64,000 nucleotides of DNA from Istiophorus platypterus (lineage: Eukaryota; Chordata; Actinopteri; Istiophoriformes; Istiophoridae). The notes under the pieces are model-generated. The model saw only the letters and a program-made list of their open reading frames with translations, was not told where the DNA came from and made no database searches. The position numbers were made by a program, and so were the translations under genes. This document shows positions 12,607 through 22,646 of this stretch, piece by piece (positions within the stretch are counted from its first letter, which is position 1; every line of letters begins with the position of its first letter). The stretch lies in contig CM029112.1 in the NCBI GenBank assembly GCA_016859345.1, forward strand, positions 12,970,089 through 13,034,088, written 5' to 3'.

Positions 12607-15600
12607 GGAAAGATGGACTGCTCTTGCCAGGCCCCGAAGCAGCACAATGTCCCAAGTTTCTCTCCCTGGATCTCTTACAGATACACATCTGTCTCTGATT
12701 GAACTTTATAAACTGCCCTCCCACTATACACTCTGCTGGTTCAACCCCACACTGCTCAGATCTCAGGGGGTTAGGGTATACTAGCAGAAGAGATTAGGGG
12801 GAGGGTGCGCACAGTCTTGTGTGTATGTCAAGATATAGATTCTCCATGCATTTTATAGCTTTTGCATTTGTGTAACTTTAGTCGAGTGCAGTTGCAGGTC
12901 TTAGAAAAATGTAGAAAGCAGCTGTGGATTGTCAGCCTCATTCGAGCACACACAAAGGCACATGGTTGATCATAGAGCACCATTCAAGTGTTGCACTTCT
13001 ATTAATTTTTATGTCATGGCCTGTCTTTACTCAGACAGGGGGCTGGTGTGAAATGGCCCCCTGTCTCTGTGCCCCATCAGCAATGTTTCATGTTGATCCA
13101 ACACTGCAGATGTCACATGGCCTGGCCAACAGCTGCTCAGGGTTTGCCTTAAAAAGCCTAATGGGATAGAGGCAGGAAGGACAAGCGAGACAGAGAGTCT
13201 GTGTGGGTGTCTTGGTGAGCGCAATTATTTTTGCACTTTTGTCTTCTTGAGTGCACTCTTACATGAATGCACAGGGCTCCTTGCTGACAATGACCGATCT
13301 TTGTCGAAGTGTTATTAGCCAGGCCAGAACCCACTGCCCTAACCACATGCAGACGCTTTCCTCAAACTGCGGGAAAGGCCAGAGCTCCTCAAACTGGCCA
13401 CAAGTCTTTTTTAAGTCTTTTCAGTCTTGTCAAGGAGCTTCTCACACAGACTGAATAGTGTAATTAGATCATGGATGGAAGGTGAACAGTTGGAACTGTA
13501 AATATGTTACAGTAGTAGTAATTGTTAGGAACATCTGCCCTCTGGTGGAAGAGTTTTGTGCCACAATTTCAAATTCATGTTTCTACTTCTAATGTCTGCT
13601 TTTGAAATCTCTCTCAGTCTGCGGCCTCTTGATGTAGAATTCATGAGACGTCTCAGTAAGGTGGTCAACATTGTCCCAGTCATTGCCAAGGCAGATACAC
13701 TCACCCTGGAGGAGAGGGACTTCTTCAAAAAGAAGGTTTGTTTTTTCTCTTTGTTTTTTAATAGATTTCTGTATTCATTTAATCTGAATTTTCTCCTCCT
13801 TTTCCCTTTTAAATCCACATGTATAATCTGGAAACATCCGCTCTTTTTGTTGCTCTCTATGTCTGCATTTTTTTCAAGTTGGTTGTGCAGTAACTGAGAT
13901 AGGATAAGTTCCTGCAGTTTTCTTTGGTTCCTTCTTGTACTGTCGCCCTGCTATTTAGACCGTCGCAAAACATTGCTAGATTACAACCAGAACTCAAGAG
14001 CATGTTTTTATTCTTCCTTTGCCACTCTTATTCTTTATTTTCTGCACTTCCTCTACAAAGTTAATAAGGCTGCAGCCTTTCATTTGTATGTTTTTACTGG
14101 CATTGTTGTCTAGGATCTCAGGATGTCTCATTCTCTCATTAGCGGTGTGATGGCTGAACTCCCCTTGGTGTTGTGTGTGTTTGTGGGCATGGCAGGTTTA
14201 TGCATAGGCATCCATTGTGTGAGATTTTCTGTTTTGCTTGTATACAGACAGATAGTGACATTGAGTAAGACCAAACTTTTGGAGTAGATTAGTTGGCAGA
14301 TTAGTGTTAATACCACTTTAATCTGTACATCGTACACTTTTATATACATTTGTTTGATTTCTCTTGAGACTACATCAAGCATGTCTGCCTAGTTACCCCT
14401 GCAATTAAAGACCTTATTTTGTATCATTTACAAATTAATGTTGGCTAAAGGATTGTTCTCTGTGTGTGTTTTGAACTTGCTCTCACCAGATCAGGGAAGA
14501 GCTGCGAGCCAATGGGATTGATGTGTACCCTCAGAAGGAATTTGATGAGGATGCAGAGGACAGAATGATCAACGAGAAGATAAGGGTGAGGATATCATCT
14601 CCAAGGACTGACCCAAACAGATAAAATAACCTCTATGGCAGGAATTGTGCATCAGTTATCCTTATTTCTTATTTTTTATTTTATTTATGCTCAGACATGC
14701 CTGTCTACAAAGCACCGCATTCCCGATTCCATTCGGTGCCATTTTTATACACCCTAAACATTAATGATATCTGACACCATTGTCCGTTGACCTCTAACCT
14801 TGGAGCAGGAGATGATCCCATTTGCTGTGGTGGGCAGTGACCAGGAGTACCAGGTCAATGGCAGGAGGCTGCTGGGGAGGAAGACCAAGTGGGGAACCAT
14901 TGAAGGTACTGTCCCCTTCTCTCCTCCCATTTCTGTCCCCAACTCCCCAGTTTTGTTCTTCTATTTACATTTTTTTTGAGAGTCACTTTCAGGACTGAAT
15001 CTGTCAGTATGTACATAACTGAGCTGGAAGAGGTTTTTTTGAAGAGACAAAAGATAGTCTGAGTCATTCAGTAAATAAAACATTGCTTCATTCAGTCATC
15101 AGACTGGTGTTGTGTACTCTGCAGCTGGATATGGCCTCCAGCAGACAGAGTATATCTAAAGAGGCCTGATTTGTTTATTTGGTTCCCCCGTGCAGCCCCT
15201 TTTGAATCACAAACAGATACACGGTGGGTTCTCACGTAAAAAATAAAATATTTTGTGAAGGGGAAACTAATGTTTGTATGTTTTATTTATTTATTTATTT
15301 ATTTTGGCTTTGTTTTTAAGAGTTCAACATATTAAGTTTATCAGCTAGCAAATGGTGTACCAGCAAAATGTTGTGCTTTGTTGACATCCATTTTTACTGA
15401 AGCATTTGTCTCTTAGTATTTAATAATGTTATCCACTCCAGACAGCCAGCACCACCCCTCTATCAAGTGTCTCATAAAAGAAGTTTCATTTCTTGCAGAG
15501 TGCCCTGTGCAGACACACAAACATGTGTCTGGCAGGATTTTTTCGAGTTGCAAGTCTTATCTCATTAGAACGACTCTAAGTAGATGAAACTGACAACAGA

Positions 15601-16576
15601 AATGCAGTAGGCGAGGGCATCAGAGTGTTGACATGACACATCGTCTATGTCTGTAGGGACAACACTGTGATCACTGATTCCACCTAGTGGACTGTTCAGG
15701 AAACTCAATAGCAAGCGGTCAACGCTCTCGGCAGTCATAGTGTCTGTTTTTGTCCTAATGTTCTGATTTTGATTAATATAATGATTCATAAGCTCTCTCT
15801 CTCTCTCTCTCTTAGTTGAGAACATAGCCCACTGTGAGTTTGCCTATTTAAGAGATCTCCTCATCAGGTGAGTGAATTTTGTCAGCATTTTAATGTGTCT
15901 GCTTTAAATGCATAATTGTGTCACTGTTTCAGTGTGTGTTTAAAGATCCCCTATAAATATGTTTTATGACACATAAAAATAATCTGCTCTGAATCATAAT
16001 TGTATGGTTTTTCCACTGTTTTTCCTTTAAAAATTTAACTGCTGGACAAAAGATCTTTCCTAACTCACAGTAAAATTCTTTCTCATTGTATGTGCACTGG
16101 AAGTGTCAAACTTTCTACATCAATATAAGCTGCATAAAGGACAATGATTGGCTGCCAGACTGGTTGTCGCAAAATCCTGCTGCTTATACAAATCTTAAAC
16201 TAAATTTATGGTTTCCTCCCTCAGCAGACAAATGTGGAAACAGTCGTCTTGTGTCAAACTCTGCACATAAATCACATTGCATAGTGATGCTCCAACTTCC
16301 TAGTGAAGGAACAATAAGGAAATATGTTTGTGTTTGGAGGGCAATATTAAATTATCATTTATTATTATCAAGTGTGACGGTTCGTCCATCTCTTCTAGTG
16401 GTTCCTTATGTGCATTTATGTGTGTTTCTTTCAGGACCCATATGCAGAACATTAAGGACATCACCAGCAGCATCCACTATGAAATGTACCGTGTGAGGCG
16501 CCTCAATGAGAATAACACAGTGGTGGCTCATGCCAATGGTATCCCGGAACATCATCTCGCTGCCCACGAGATGTAG
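7750..16576 (+). CDS. sept9: Septin-9 GTPase, nine exons (core and C-terminus)
   Basis: Septins are GTP-binding cytoskeletal proteins that form hetero-oligomeric filaments; septin-9 occupies a terminal position in the octamer. Exons join as 7750-7959, 10553-10681, 11223-11304, 11621-11758, 13618-13735, 14490-14585, 14809-14905, 15816-15867 and 16435-16576, giving 354 residues with the frame kept at every GT-AG junction. Numbering from the partial first codon, the membrane-binding polybasic helix is at about 57-62, the P-loop GQSGLGKST at 71-79, the G3 motif DTPG at 128-131, the G4 motif AKAD at 210-213, and the septin-unique element at about 260-320. The protein ends shortly after the fold, with no C-terminal coiled coil, as in the SEPT3/9/12 group. 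Near-identity of the core to human SEPT9, including the WQPIMKFINDQYE and NIVPVIAKADTLTLEER stretches, favours SEPT9 over SEPT3 or SEPT12. Teleosts have two copies (9a and 9b), which I cannot distinguish. The 5' exons are missing. Confidence 0.96.
8217..8234. promoter_or_regulatory. 18-bp perfect palindrome
   Basis: TTCTCATGCGCATGAGAA is exactly self-complementary with TGCGCATG at its centre, an NRF1-like half-site. It is intronic to septin-9. Function is inferred only. Confidence 0.4.
9129..9149. repeat. (AC)n microsatellite
   Basis: About ten AC units. Confidence 0.95.
10553..10681 (+). CDS. sept9: septin-9 exon: P-loop (G1) and switch I region
   Basis: The acceptor ttgcttacag ends at 10,552 and the donor GTATGC starts at 10,682. 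The 129 nt complete the Gly of GQSGLGKST, the nucleotide-phosphate-binding P-loop, and continue through NTLFKSKVSRKS and IPKTIEIKSISH. The exon enters and leaves in phase 1. The P-loop is intact, so nucleotide binding is expected. Confidence 0.97.
10682..11222 (+). other. septin-9 intron (541 bp)
   Basis: A pyrimidine-rich GT-AG intron with short T runs near 11,085-11,110. No other feature was seen. Confidence 0.9.
11223..11304 (+). CDS. sept9: septin-9 exon: G3 (DTPG) motif
   Basis: The acceptor tgtgtgcag ends at 11,222 and the donor GTGTGT starts at 11,305. The 82 nt encode DIEEKGVRMKLTVIDTPGFG and then DQINNEN. This includes the DTPG switch II motif that contacts the gamma phosphate. The exon enters in phase 1 and leaves in phase 2, splitting a Cys codon. 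Confidence 0.97.
11305..11620 (+). other. septin-9 intron (316 bp)
   Basis: A short GT-AG intron dominated by a C/T-rich stretch at about 11,390-11,610. No coding signal was seen. Confidence 0.9.
11621..11758 (+). CDS. sept9: septin-9 exon: alpha2/beta region of the G domain
   Basis: The acceptor gggtctag ends at 11,620 and the donor GTAAGG starts at 11,759. The 138 nt encode WQPIMKFINDQYEAYLQEEI, then NINRKKRIPDSRVHC, then IYFIPPTGH. The arginine-rich IPDSRVHCC strand is highly conserved in septins. The exon leaves in phase 2, and joining to the next exon makes a Cys codon where human SEPT9, from memory, has Ser. Confidence 0.96.
12569..12604. repeat. (CA)n microsatellite
   Basis: About 18 CA units, preceded by a duplicated CATGCATGC motif. 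It lies inside a septin-9 intron. Confidence 0.97.
13534..13548 (-). promoter_or_regulatory. Candidate CTCF-binding site
   Basis: The reverse complement reads CCACCAGAGGGCAGA, matching 14 of 15 positions of the consensus CCASYAGRKGGCRSY. It lies 70 bp before a septin-9 coding exon, in the intron. Occupancy is inferred from the motif only. Confidence 0.55.
13618..13735 (+). CDS. sept9: septin-9 exon: G4 (AKAD) motif
   Basis: The acceptor ctctctcag ends at 13,617 and the donor GTTTGT starts at 13,736. The 118 nt encode LRPLDVEFMRRLSKVV, then NIVPVIAKADTLTLEER and DFFKKK. AKAD is the septin G4 guanine-specificity motif. The exon ends in phase 0. Confidence 0.97.
13736..14489 (+). other. septin-9 intron (754 bp)
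   Basis: An AT-rich GT-AG intron with no coding sequence or long repeat that I could see. Confidence 0.9.
14490..14585 (+). CDS. sept9: septin-9 exon: IREELRANGIDVYPQKEFDE segment
   Basis: The acceptor tctcaccag ends at 14,489 and the donor GTGAGG starts at 14,586. The exon is exactly 96 nt (32 codons, phase 0 to phase 0), encoding IREELRANGIDVYPQKEFDE followed by DAEDRMINEKIR. It is symmetric, so skipping would keep the frame. Only the 223-bp intron 14,586-14,808 separates it from the next exon. Confidence 0.97.
14809..14905 (+). CDS. sept9: septin-9 exon: septin-unique element, first part
   Basis: The acceptor ggagcag ends at 14,808 and the donor GTACTG starts at 14,906. The 97 nt encode EMIPFAVVGSDQEYQVNGRR and then LLGRKTKWGTIE. 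The AVVGS motif (G5-like) and the RKTKWGTIEVEN region are septin hallmarks contributing to the filament interface. Confidence 0.97.
14906..15815 (+). other. septin-9 intron (910 bp)
   Basis: Contains a TTTA-rich tract near 15,280-15,305 and a (CT)n tract immediately before the acceptor at about 15,792-15,812. No coding sequence was seen. Confidence 0.9.
15816..15867 (+). CDS. sept9: septin-9 short exon: septin-unique element, second part
   Basis: A 52-nt exon with acceptor ctcttag ending at 15,815 and donor GTGAGT at 15,868. It encodes VENIAHCEFAYLRDLLI and the first two bases of an Arg codon. HCEFAYLRDLLIRTH is near-invariant in septin-9. Confidence 0.97.
15868..16434 (+). other. septin-9 last intron (567 bp)
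   Basis: An AT-rich GT-AG intron. No additional feature was seen. Confidence 0.9.
16435..16576 (+). CDS. sept9: septin-9 terminal coding exon
   Basis: The acceptor ctttcag ends at 16,434. The exon completes the split Arg codon, then encodes THMQNIKDITSSIHYEMYRV and a short tail ending GIPEHHLAAHEM, with the TAG stop at 16,574-16,576. Human SEPT9 also ends in a short tail finishing EM. No coiled coil follows the G domain. The tail between VRRLNE and HEM is the least conserved part. Confidence 0.97.
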
Positions 16577-17420
16577 ACACCACCTGCTCTACTGCAGTTG
16601 ACCTCAGCTGGGTGTAATTCATTTGCAATGAGACTCTGACCTTCATTTGACAGCCTTCCCACCACTCCAGCCCTCCACTCCAGCCCCCATCTCACAGTTG
16701 GGATAGAAACTTAAAAGCCTGCCAGAGGGACTTTATTTTCAATATGTTTCGGTGGCTTAATGGACAGTTCGCATTGGTTTATTGCCTCATTAACAAACAC
16801 TATCCTCTCAATATTGCTGACAAAGAGAGTGAAGATAAGTTTGAATCTTCGTAATGTGCTGCAGCTTGATTTTACCCGCTTCCAGATCTTTCAATTAACC
16901 TTGTTTTTGTTTTTGGTTTTTTTGTTTTGTTTTTTTTAACTTGTGGTGCCAAACACTCAGCCTCTGCCAAACAGAACAGACTGATAAAATATGTTTCAGT
17001 CAGAATTGCCTTAACCAGTATCATGTTAATCTTGACCACTTTTACTTTTTTCAAGTTTGTTTTTTAGCAGTGTTTATAAGAATTCATGCCGTAACAGAAA
17101 CAGTTCTCTGCCCTTGATGCACACAACTGTATAAATGTGTGTGGAAAGTTATGATATTCATTATTGCACTTGATCACTACATTTTCTGTCATCTACAAAG
17201 CATGTTGGAGGGGAGCTGAGCAGCACTTTGCCAACATGTGAAACACATAGTCATTCAACTCTTGCCCAACAGTTAAACAAAAACAGGTTATGAAATAGCA
17301 CATCATATGTTTGAGTTTATCTTTTTGTCACAAGCCTTGTTTCGTTTTACCTGTTTGTTATATGTTTGTGTTGTGTTAATTATGGACGTCAGGTCCTTGA
17401 CGTCTTTTTAAATTCCCAGT

Positions 17421-17426
17421 AATAAA
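17421..17426 (+). terminator. Proximal polyadenylation signal
   Basis: Canonical AATAAA about 845 bp after the septin-9 stop, followed within about 20 bp by U/G-rich sequence. Confidence 0.6.
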
Positions 17427-17908
17427 TGTCAATGTTTATTAATAGAAATATCTTAAGAGTGATTTAAGATGAATAAGTATTTATGCACAAGATAAAATGT
17501 GAACATCTGCCATCAGTTGTGGTCCACTTATTCAGATTATTAACACAAACACAATTTTCCTGCTTGTGGGCCCATCATAGTGCCTTATTTATTGGAGAAT
17601 GTTTGCTCACATATTGGCTGAAACTGGAAAGAGAGCAAGTTGGTTGGTGCCAAGTTAACTATATTTACAGTAAACATTTTTCAGTCCTTTCCCTTGTTAA
17701 TCCATGGGGGGGGATCAATTCTTCCACTGACTGGCCCACTTTTTCTTCTGTTTTCCATAATATACCGAGGATCTTTGTCTGTTTGAACCATATATAATTT
17801 CCTAAGCTGTCACTGTCATGCTTTGTCTTGTATATTCCTGTGTTCTGATACATTTTTTGTACTTGTATTATTGATAATAACAAATTTCCCTTTATCTTAT
17901 TTTAAAGA

Positions 17909-17914
17909 AATAAA
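17909..17914 (+). terminator. Distal polyadenylation signal
   Basis: Canonical AATAAA about 1.33 kb after the stop in an AT-rich context, followed by a T-rich stretch at 17,930-17,960. Together with 17,421 it suggests alternative 3' ends. Confidence 0.6.
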
Positions 17915-18149
17915 GATTAAAGTTGTAAATATTTACTTTCCTTGATTTTTCCTGATTCAGTTCTCTGTAAATCTGAACTGATTTCCTGAAACTACTGTAT
18001 ACACTGTTTATTTTCCCATTAACACATTTTACAAAACCTAGTCTACAGAGGAGTTTAAGATTAACAAAAGGGACTGTCTGAATCAATCAGCTCATATCCT
18101 CCAACTGTATACATACTTAAGATCATTTTCTACTATACTGGATCCCCAT

Positions 18150-18310
18150 AGCAGTTAATTTGCAGGTATAATTCAGATAATGGAGCACTTAAATGGCCAT
18201 GTCATTAAGATTTTTCTTGATTAGCCTCTGAAATCAATATGGCTGCCTGCTAGGTCAGTGAATGGCTGATTAGCACTAATTACTTGAATGCATGAGTGCC
18301 TGTCTTTTCT
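18150..18310. promoter_or_regulatory. Candidate conserved non-coding element
   Basis: Complex, non-repetitive DNA with clustered homeodomain-type cores (CATTAAG, TTGATTAG, CTAATTAC) and AGCACTAATTACTTGAATGC. It has the texture of vertebrate developmental enhancers. Conservation is not testable from one sequence. Confidence 0.3.
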
Positions 18311-19119
18311 CCAGCAAGAGAGAGAGAAGACGACGAGGCCTGAGCCCCAGTCAAGGCCATGGATCAGTGTGAGGACGTGCAGACATCAGCATCCTTAGAT
18401 ACATGAGTAGCAGTAGCAGAATGTAGACAGATGTAACGGACAGATGTTGAGTAAAAACGGCTATGATTTTATGTCCCTCAGTCTTGATTTTGTTTGAAGT
18501 ACTTCAGATTTGATGGAATGAGAGGAATCTAAATTTGCTGGTGTTTTTCTTTGTTCTCAGGAAATTGACCTGAGTTGAGTTTTTCTGCGATTAAATACTC
18601 TCCTAGTTACGAATACTAATGGTTAATGGGTGCAAAATCACTGATGTTACAGGATTTAATGTTTGTGGGTTAAAAAGATTAGATGGATGAATGAACAACT
18701 TGTGCATAGCAATGACTAAAATCTTCAGTCCATTTTACTTCAAATTTATTGGCTCCAGTTTTAAAATAACTCTTAATATTACTATTAATATTATTATAGT
18801 TATTATTGTTCTTAATGATAATAATAGATTATCTTTTATGTTCCTTTGTGTCTTAAATCCAGTCAATGTGTGCTGGAAACATACACTACTGACTGCGAGC
18901 AAGACGGCTAATTGCTGTGTTTGCTTTGTTTGTACGTGTTTGTGAAATGAGGAATACCAGTTGCTGATCTGACAGTAAAGGTTATGCGGTCATGTGACCT
19001 GATAAGTCATGAAGTGTCCAAATGTAACCATGGGTTAGATATTTACCTAATGTGAGAGGGTTTGGTCCATTTTTTTTTATCTATTTATTTTTTTAAATAA
19101 TTTCCCATTTCCCCATGCA

Positions 19120-19205
19120 GGGGACTCCAAAATGGCGTGTCGCTGTATCGCTCCTCAAAATGGCGTCTGCTGTGCCCCATTTTCTAGTGTATTCAGATGG
19201 CGCAC
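19120..19205 (+). promoter_or_regulatory. Duplicated AAAATGGCGT motifs and CTCF-core-like site
   Basis: CAAAATGGCGT occurs at 19,128-19,138 and 19,156-19,166, 28 bp apart. A third core, AGATGGCGC, is at 19,195-19,203. AAATGGCG resembles the YY1 motif, and AGATGGCGC fits the core of the CTCF consensus. The block is locally GC-rich in otherwise AT-rich DNA. Confidence 0.35.
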
Positions 19206-20639
19206 GCCTGCAACATCCATTGCCCCGACCCTCTAGCAAAACCCATAGCCTCGGCTCATGAGAGGTGAGACCCCCCCCACCTCCTCATAGTCCTTTTCTC
19301 CCAGCATCTCCCCCAGGAGCGACCAAGAGAGAAGCAGCTGCATCCCTGAATCTCATGCTGGCTGTGGCTCGTCCCCTCCCTGCACACCTCCCAGCAGTCG
19401 TCCTGTTGGCAACCACCCAGCGCTTCACCGCCTGCCTTAATGGCATTCATTAATGAGTTGCGCCTGTCTGGATACTAATGAAGTCGGGTAACTAGGAGAA
19501 CGAGAGAACCTGAGTTGCTTAGCACAGTGTTTGTTTGCAGGCTATGTGCTATGTAGAGCTGTAGTTGGAGTACATTTGCAGGATGTGGTGATTGGTCCGC
19601 TCGGATCCACGTCGAGTTTTTCACACAGAGTGTTTGAGGTCCTGCGTGTGCATCAGGTTCCACAGTGCCTGCTGTTTTAATGCTCGGTGACACCCAAACA
19701 CTTTTGCCACCTTGCAGCCAGATTGCAGTGCAGATGCAAGTGTGTCAACTGCCCGCACACAATAGACAGACAGACCTCTATACAAGCCATTATGGGATGA
19801 GCATTAGTAGATATGGGCATGCTCATTGGTCAGACCTGGCACAGAGTGATGGATTGGACCTATCAGAGCAGAGCGAGCCCTCTGGACACAAGGCATTTTG
19901 ACAAATGCTCATCCTGGTTAATGTGCTACTGTATGAATATGCAAGATGTGGTAACAGTGGGGCATCAGTATTTTGGAGGGAGGGGAGTGCTCGGAAACCC
20001 GCAGTTAGTGTCATATATCTAACCTTTAACTGGGAGCTGAGTTCTATTTTTTTCTGCTCTTACGTATAAACTTTGTGACAGACACCAATATCAGTGCATG
20101 AGCTCCACACAAGTACCTCTGTATCAAAAGTGCCTCGGTGCTGGGTGACGAATGCATTGCATTTCACCTTCTTGCCCCGCGTTTTTATCAAGTCGACTGA
20201 GCTCATCTGCATAGAGCCAATGTGCCACCAATTAACACCTGTTTGTAAGATGAGTGTATCTATTTAGTATGCAGCGCGTTGTTTTTTTTCCCCTTCGATT
20301 TATAAATTAGCTGACTTGATTGCAAAATCCATGGAGATATTTGTGCCAGTATGATGCATTGTGTGTATCTGTGTGTGGGGGTGTGTGATCATGTTGTGCA
20401 CATATTTATGTCCATGTGTGTACTTACGTATGTGCGTGTCTACCTCCTTTACCCCCTCATCTCATGGCATGAGTTATTGTTTGCCCCCATTTGTCTCCTC
20501 CTTCCCCCATCTGCTGTTTCTCCTCTCCTTTGTTGGCCGACACCTCACCTTCTCCTCCTCCATCCTTATTCCTCTCTCCAATGTCAGTTTTTCCGCCCCT
20601 GCTCTTGGCTCTGTGCCAGGCACTCAGACACGTAAGGGG

Positions 20640-20730
20640 GGAGGGGCTGCCAACCACATGCAAATGATACGACATTATGCAAATCAGAGCTGCTGTTAAT
20701 TAAAAGTCAGCTGCAAATTCAATTAGCAGA
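20640..20730. promoter_or_regulatory. Twin octamer candidate enhancer
   Basis: Two exact POU octamers ATGCAAAT lie at 20,658-20,665 and 20,677-20,684 in the same orientation, 19 bp apart. They are followed by TTAATTAAAA and TTCAATTAGC homeodomain-like sites. The element lies between septin-9 and tnrc6c and could act on either. Confidence 0.4.
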
Positions 20731-20959
20731 CTGAACAGACAGGGAGGAGACGGATTTGCTCACATCGATGTGTTTCAGGATTGAAGGACAAAATTCCCAA
20801 AACAATGTGTGAGTGAGGATTTGAAAAACAGAGAAATCATAGCAGAGGGGTTTTTGGGGATTTACAAACGGGTTGGATATGACAATCAGAGGGTCACTTT
20901 ATCACAGGAATAAACTCTTTTAGGCTGTCTTCTGTCACACCAGTCACTGGTCATAATAT

Positions 20960-21190
20960 AAGAATGTAGGAGTGTGCGGCTGTATATACAACACTGGTGT
21001 GCTGGCTAACATACACACTGCTGGAGAGCACTTGAGACACAGAGAGCGAAACATCCAGACAGAGAAGGAGAGAGGTGAGACAGAGCGAGAAGAGCATCGT
21101 TGGTAGCTCCTGCCTCTGGCTAATTACTGTGAGTAATTAAACTAGCTGCAGATGTATGTCAGCAATTATGCTGCTGTTAAGAGAATGAAT
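20960..21190. promoter_or_regulatory. Candidate regulatory block with paired homeodomain site
   Basis: Contains a perfect inverted pair TAATTACT/AGTAATTA with a 3-bp spacer at 21,121-21,139, followed by ACTAGCTGCAG and ATTATGCTGCTG. Paired TAAT-ATTA sites with 2-3 bp spacing are classic paired-class homeodomain dimer sites. Confidence 0.35.
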
Positions 21191-22601
21191 GCGAGCGAGT
21201 GTGTGAGTGTGTGTTCTGTATATGTGAATTTGTAACTCTGCATGCTTATGTGTTTAATGATAGTAATGTTAGCCGGAGAGCATTCCGTGGGCTCTGTGGA
21301 TTTTGGGATTCATCTCTTTTACTGCCCTTGAATGGATGGACAGTTTAACCTAAAGCAGTTTGTATTATGAGGAGTCTCTGTCATTTTAGCTTAGGCGACA
21401 CATTTGGAGCATCTCATGGAGCTAATTGTTTTTTTAGATAAAAGCTGTGTGTATATGAAATAGCTGGAGCAATTCCATAACAATAGTGTGTGATGCCCCT
21501 GGCACTTTCCTGGCCAGCCTCAGCAGGCAACTGGTTGACATGGGAGGGTCATCTGCTGATGTAGTTAACCTGGGCCTTCCAGAATATAAAAGCTCCATCT
21601 GCTCCAACCGCCATACGCTTTGTACCATCATCTTTTTGTGTCTGCACATACAACACCTCCACACCACACATGTCGCTCAGACAGTACAATTTCTACTACT
21701 GAGATCTATGGGAAGATGGGGGAAGGTGGAGGATAGGTGGGTGGGTTACATCTGATAATGGCACAATGCCAAGAGCCAACTAACTGTTGATGGATGGGAG
21801 TAAGTTTGGGATGAACGGAGCAAAAGAGAGAGGGGGTCGGAAAAATAAATACAGTACAAGTGGAAAGAGTTGAGAAATGGAGGAAAAGCAATTTAAAGTA
21901 AGTCAGCTAGAAAGACCGGTGAAAGTGGAGACAGCGTGAATGTGTGTCTTACTAAGGAATTTCCTTGCTGTTAGCTAAAGAAGATAAAGTCCCTGTAGTG
22001 AAGTGAGAAAATCAGTACTTTCCATAATTGTGCCAATGGACAGTTCCTGGTCTGACTTTTCCTCAAAAGGATTCCTGATCAATTTGCTACGCGAGTCCTG
22101 ATATGTCTGTTACAATGACTCCAGGAGATTCACATATTTTAAAAAACGTTTGTGGTTTGTTGAATAACTAGTCAGCTTAAAGGAAAAAAAAAAAAAACTC
22201 TTCAAAACACTCTAACAGTATAATTCACTTTCCAGCTGCCATTCTATACATAGTATGTTCCACACAATAACATTAACACCAAAATATGTTTCAGGCTTCA
22301 CACATAAGCCTGTTGAGCGCTGCCTTCATGATGTACCAAAGTCATCTGTTTGTACTTTGCTATTGTAGTAAGGGTCATCATGAAACTTGGAATTGTACTA
22401 AAGCCTTAGCAATTAGTTTACGAAACCATAAACCATGATTTGGTCACAGTTAAAAAACAGAGACCAGCTCTGTGAAAGCTTAATTATCTCATGTTGAATT
22501 TGAATGATACAAGTGATTGCAAGTGAATGATACAAGTGCTGGAGTTTTAGGAATTTGAAGGACTGAATGCAGAAAGTAAAGGCCTGGGTTGTCTTTCTTC
22601 A

Positions 22602-22603
<2 letters not shown>

Positions 22604-22642
<39 letters not shown>
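22604..22642. repeat. (GT)n microsatellite
   Basis: About 19 uninterrupted GT units. Confidence 0.97.

Positions 22643-22646
<4 letters not shown>

Larger units (their letters stand above)
11759..13617 (+). other. septin-9 intron (1.9 kb)
   Basis: Holds a (CA)n tract at 12,569-12,604 and a strong CTCF-like motif on the minus strand at 13,534-13,548. No coding exon was seen. Confidence 0.9.
16577..17930 (+). other. sept9: septin-9 3' UTR
   Basis: About 0.85 kb (to the proximal signal) or 1.35 kb (to the distal signal) of non-coding sequence follows the stop. It includes a T/G-rich run at 16,900-16,940. Its end is inferred from the AATAAA signals. Confidence 0.65.

Noticed and set aside
15676..15692. 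CCACCTAGTGGAC as a CTCF site
   Set aside because: The AG is shifted by one position and the GGC core is absent, so it does not fit the consensus.
21585..21595. ATATAAAAG as a TATA box
   Set aside because: A single TATA-like match in AT-rich DNA without an initiator, exon or donor downstream. A similar match occurs at about 28,339.
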